Source: Porphyrobacter sp. (GTDB lineage Bacteria > Pseudomonadota > Alphaproteobacteria > Sphingomonadales > Sphingomonadaceae). From it: DNA of 7,184 nucleotides. Numbering within the stretch: the first letter of the stretch is position 1; the number at the start of each line of letters is the position of its first letter. The notes beneath the pieces were generated by a model. That model saw only the letters and a program-made list of their open reading frames with translations, did no database searches and had not been told where the DNA came from. Below are positions 6,392-7,184 of this stretch, piece after piece. Made by a program: the position numbers and the translations under genes. The stretch is taken from assembly GCA_021732945.1 (NCBI GenBank), contig JAKFWB010000582.1:1-7184 (forward strand), written 5' to 3'.

Positions 6392-6399
6392 AATCTGTG

Positions 6400-6404
6400 C
6401 TCCT
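6400..6404 (-). promoter_or_regulatory. Ribosome binding site of the lipoprotein gene
   Basis: On the minus strand this reads AGGAG, 8 bases before the ATG at 6391. It settles the start codon in favour of the form that begins directly with a lipoprotein signal peptide. Confidence 0.75.
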
Positions 6405-6476
6405 GCTGCGGGCTTGCCCCTGTTTGCCCAAGCATAGCGCATATTCGCTCACCTGCGCATCCCATGCCATACAACC

Positions 6477-6505
6477 TTGCATGGCCTCGCTTTGTTCCCC
6501 ATAAA
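6477..6505 (+). promoter_or_regulatory. Possible uvrB promoter
   Basis: TTGCAT (6477-6482) and CATAAA (6500-6505) are separated by 17 bases and match the sigma-70 hexamers at 3 and 4 of 6 positions. Transcription would then begin close to the uvrB start codon. The 120-base gap between the divergent lipoprotein and uvrB genes must hold both promoters, but this particular assignment is weak. Confidence 0.2.
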
Positions 6506-6511
6506 CCGGTC

Positions 6512-7184
6512 ATGGCCCAACTCGTAATCCGCCGCGGACTGGACGAGCCCGAAACGGGCGCGGACTTCACTCCCCACCGCCCTGCCCGTCCCGACAAGTC
6601 GATGGGCGGCATCCCGTTCAAGCTGGTGTCGGAATACGAACCGGCGGGCGATCAGCCCACGGCCATCGCGGAACTGACGGAAAGCGCGCTGTCGGGTGAA
6701 AAGACGCAGGTGCTGCTCGGCGTCACCGGCTCGGGCAAGACCTTCACCATGGCCAAGGTGATCCAGACACTGCAACGCCCGGCGCTGATCCTTGCCCCCA
6801 ACAAGATCCTCGCCGCGCAGTTGTATGGCGAATTCAAGAGCTTCTTTCCCGAAAACGCGGTCGAATATTTCGTCAGCTACTACGACTATTACCAGCCCGA
6901 AGCCTACGTCCCGCGCTCCGATACCTACATCGAAAAGGAATCGAGCGTTAACGAGGCGATCGACCGGATGCGCCATTCGGCCACCCGCAGCTTGCTCGAA
7001 CGCGACGACGTGATCATCGTCGCCTCGGTTTCGTGCCTGTACGGTATCGGCTCGGTCGAGACCTATTCGGCGATGATTTTCGACATCAAGGTTGGCGAAA
7101 CCGTTGACCAGCGCGAATTGATCCGCAAGCTCGTCGCGCTGCAATACAAGCGCAACGATACCGCCTTCACGCGCGGCAATTTTC
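6512..7184 (+). CDS. uvrB: Excinuclease ABC subunit UvrB (partial, N-terminal 224 residues)
   Basis: The DNA-damage-loading helicase subunit of nucleotide excision repair, which receives the lesion from UvrA and recruits UvrC. Only the N-terminal third is present; the frame is open to the right edge. The Walker A motif GVTGSGKT is at residues 70-77, followed by [20 protein letters not shown] (94-113). The damage-binding beta-hairpin region [20 protein letters not shown] (120-139) and [12 protein letters not shown] (170-181) are also present, all closely matching E. coli UvrB as I recall it. Compared with E. coli there are about 32 extra N-terminal residues before [17 protein letters not shown], an extension also seen in related alphaproteobacteria. 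No Shine-Dalgarno is visible before the ATG at 6512. The next Met is residue 31, which would almost exactly remove the extension, so that alternative start cannot be excluded. I found no complete alphaproteobacterial LexA box (GTTC-N7-GTTC) upstream, only a GTTC half. Confidence 0.97.
   Translation, partial: MAQLVIRRGLDEPETGADFTPHRPARPDKSMGGIPFKLVSEYEPAGDQPTAIAELTESALSGEKTQVLLGVTGSGKTFTMAKVIQTLQRPALILAPNKILAAQLYGEFKSFFPENAVEYFVSYYDYYQPEAYVPRSDTYIEKESSVNEAIDRMRHSATRSLLERDDVIIVASVSCLYGIGSVETYSAMIFDIKVGETVDQRELIRKLVALQYKRNDTAFTRGNF

Noticed and set aside
6392..6442. A 17-residue N-terminal extension of the lipoprotein
   Set aside because: It would bury the lipoprotein signal peptide, whereas AGGAG sits correctly before the ATG at 6391.
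6494..6510. A LexA (SOS) box before uvrB
   Set aside because: There is a GTTC at 6494-6497, but the second half seven bases later reads ACCG, so the direct repeat expected for an alphaproteobacterial LexA site is absent.
6449..7144. A 231-codon open frame on the minus strand
   Set aside because: It is antisense to the clearly conserved uvrB, and its composition is typical of a shadow frame.

Overview
The window looks like a chromosomal segment of a high-GC alphaproteobacterium, most likely from the Sphingomonadales (Erythrobacter/Novosphingobium-like). This rests on protein style (an alphaproteobacterial-type UvrB with an N-terminal extension, a DUF3617-type lipoprotein and a FixJ-type regulator), not on a database search. 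Coding density is high, no gap between genes exceeds about 150 bases, and I see no RNA genes, insertion sequences or CRISPR arrays.

Layout from left to right: positions 1-582 (minus) hold a FixJ/NarL-type response regulator that runs off the left edge. Positions 725-4840 (minus) hold a four-gene cluster transcribed in the order circularly permuted ATP-grasp protein, alpha-E protein, transglutaminase-like cysteine peptidase, Anbu-type proteasome-related protease. Positions 4944-5780 (minus) encode an alpha/beta hydrolase. Positions 5852-6391 (minus) encode a small DUF3617-like lipoprotein with an EF-hand-like loop next to its lipid anchor. Positions 6512-7184 (plus) hold the start of uvrB, divergent from everything else and cut by the right edge.

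The centrepiece is the Anbu cluster. The ATP-grasp and alpha-E genes are 7 bases apart, the alpha-E and transglutaminase genes overlap by 4 bases (ATGA), and Anbu follows after 84 bases with its own strong ribosome binding site. The same four families recur together in many bacteria. Comparative genomics has suggested that the ATP-grasp/alpha-E pair makes a peptide or peptide-like tag, while the transglutaminase-like peptidase and Anbu process or destroy peptides; the physiological substrate is, to my knowledge, not established. Local peculiarities are a Gln-rich C-terminal tail on the transglutaminase-like protein, an alpha/beta hydrolase immediately upstream, and a downstream FixJ-type regulator whose receiver domain has lost key phosphorylation residues.
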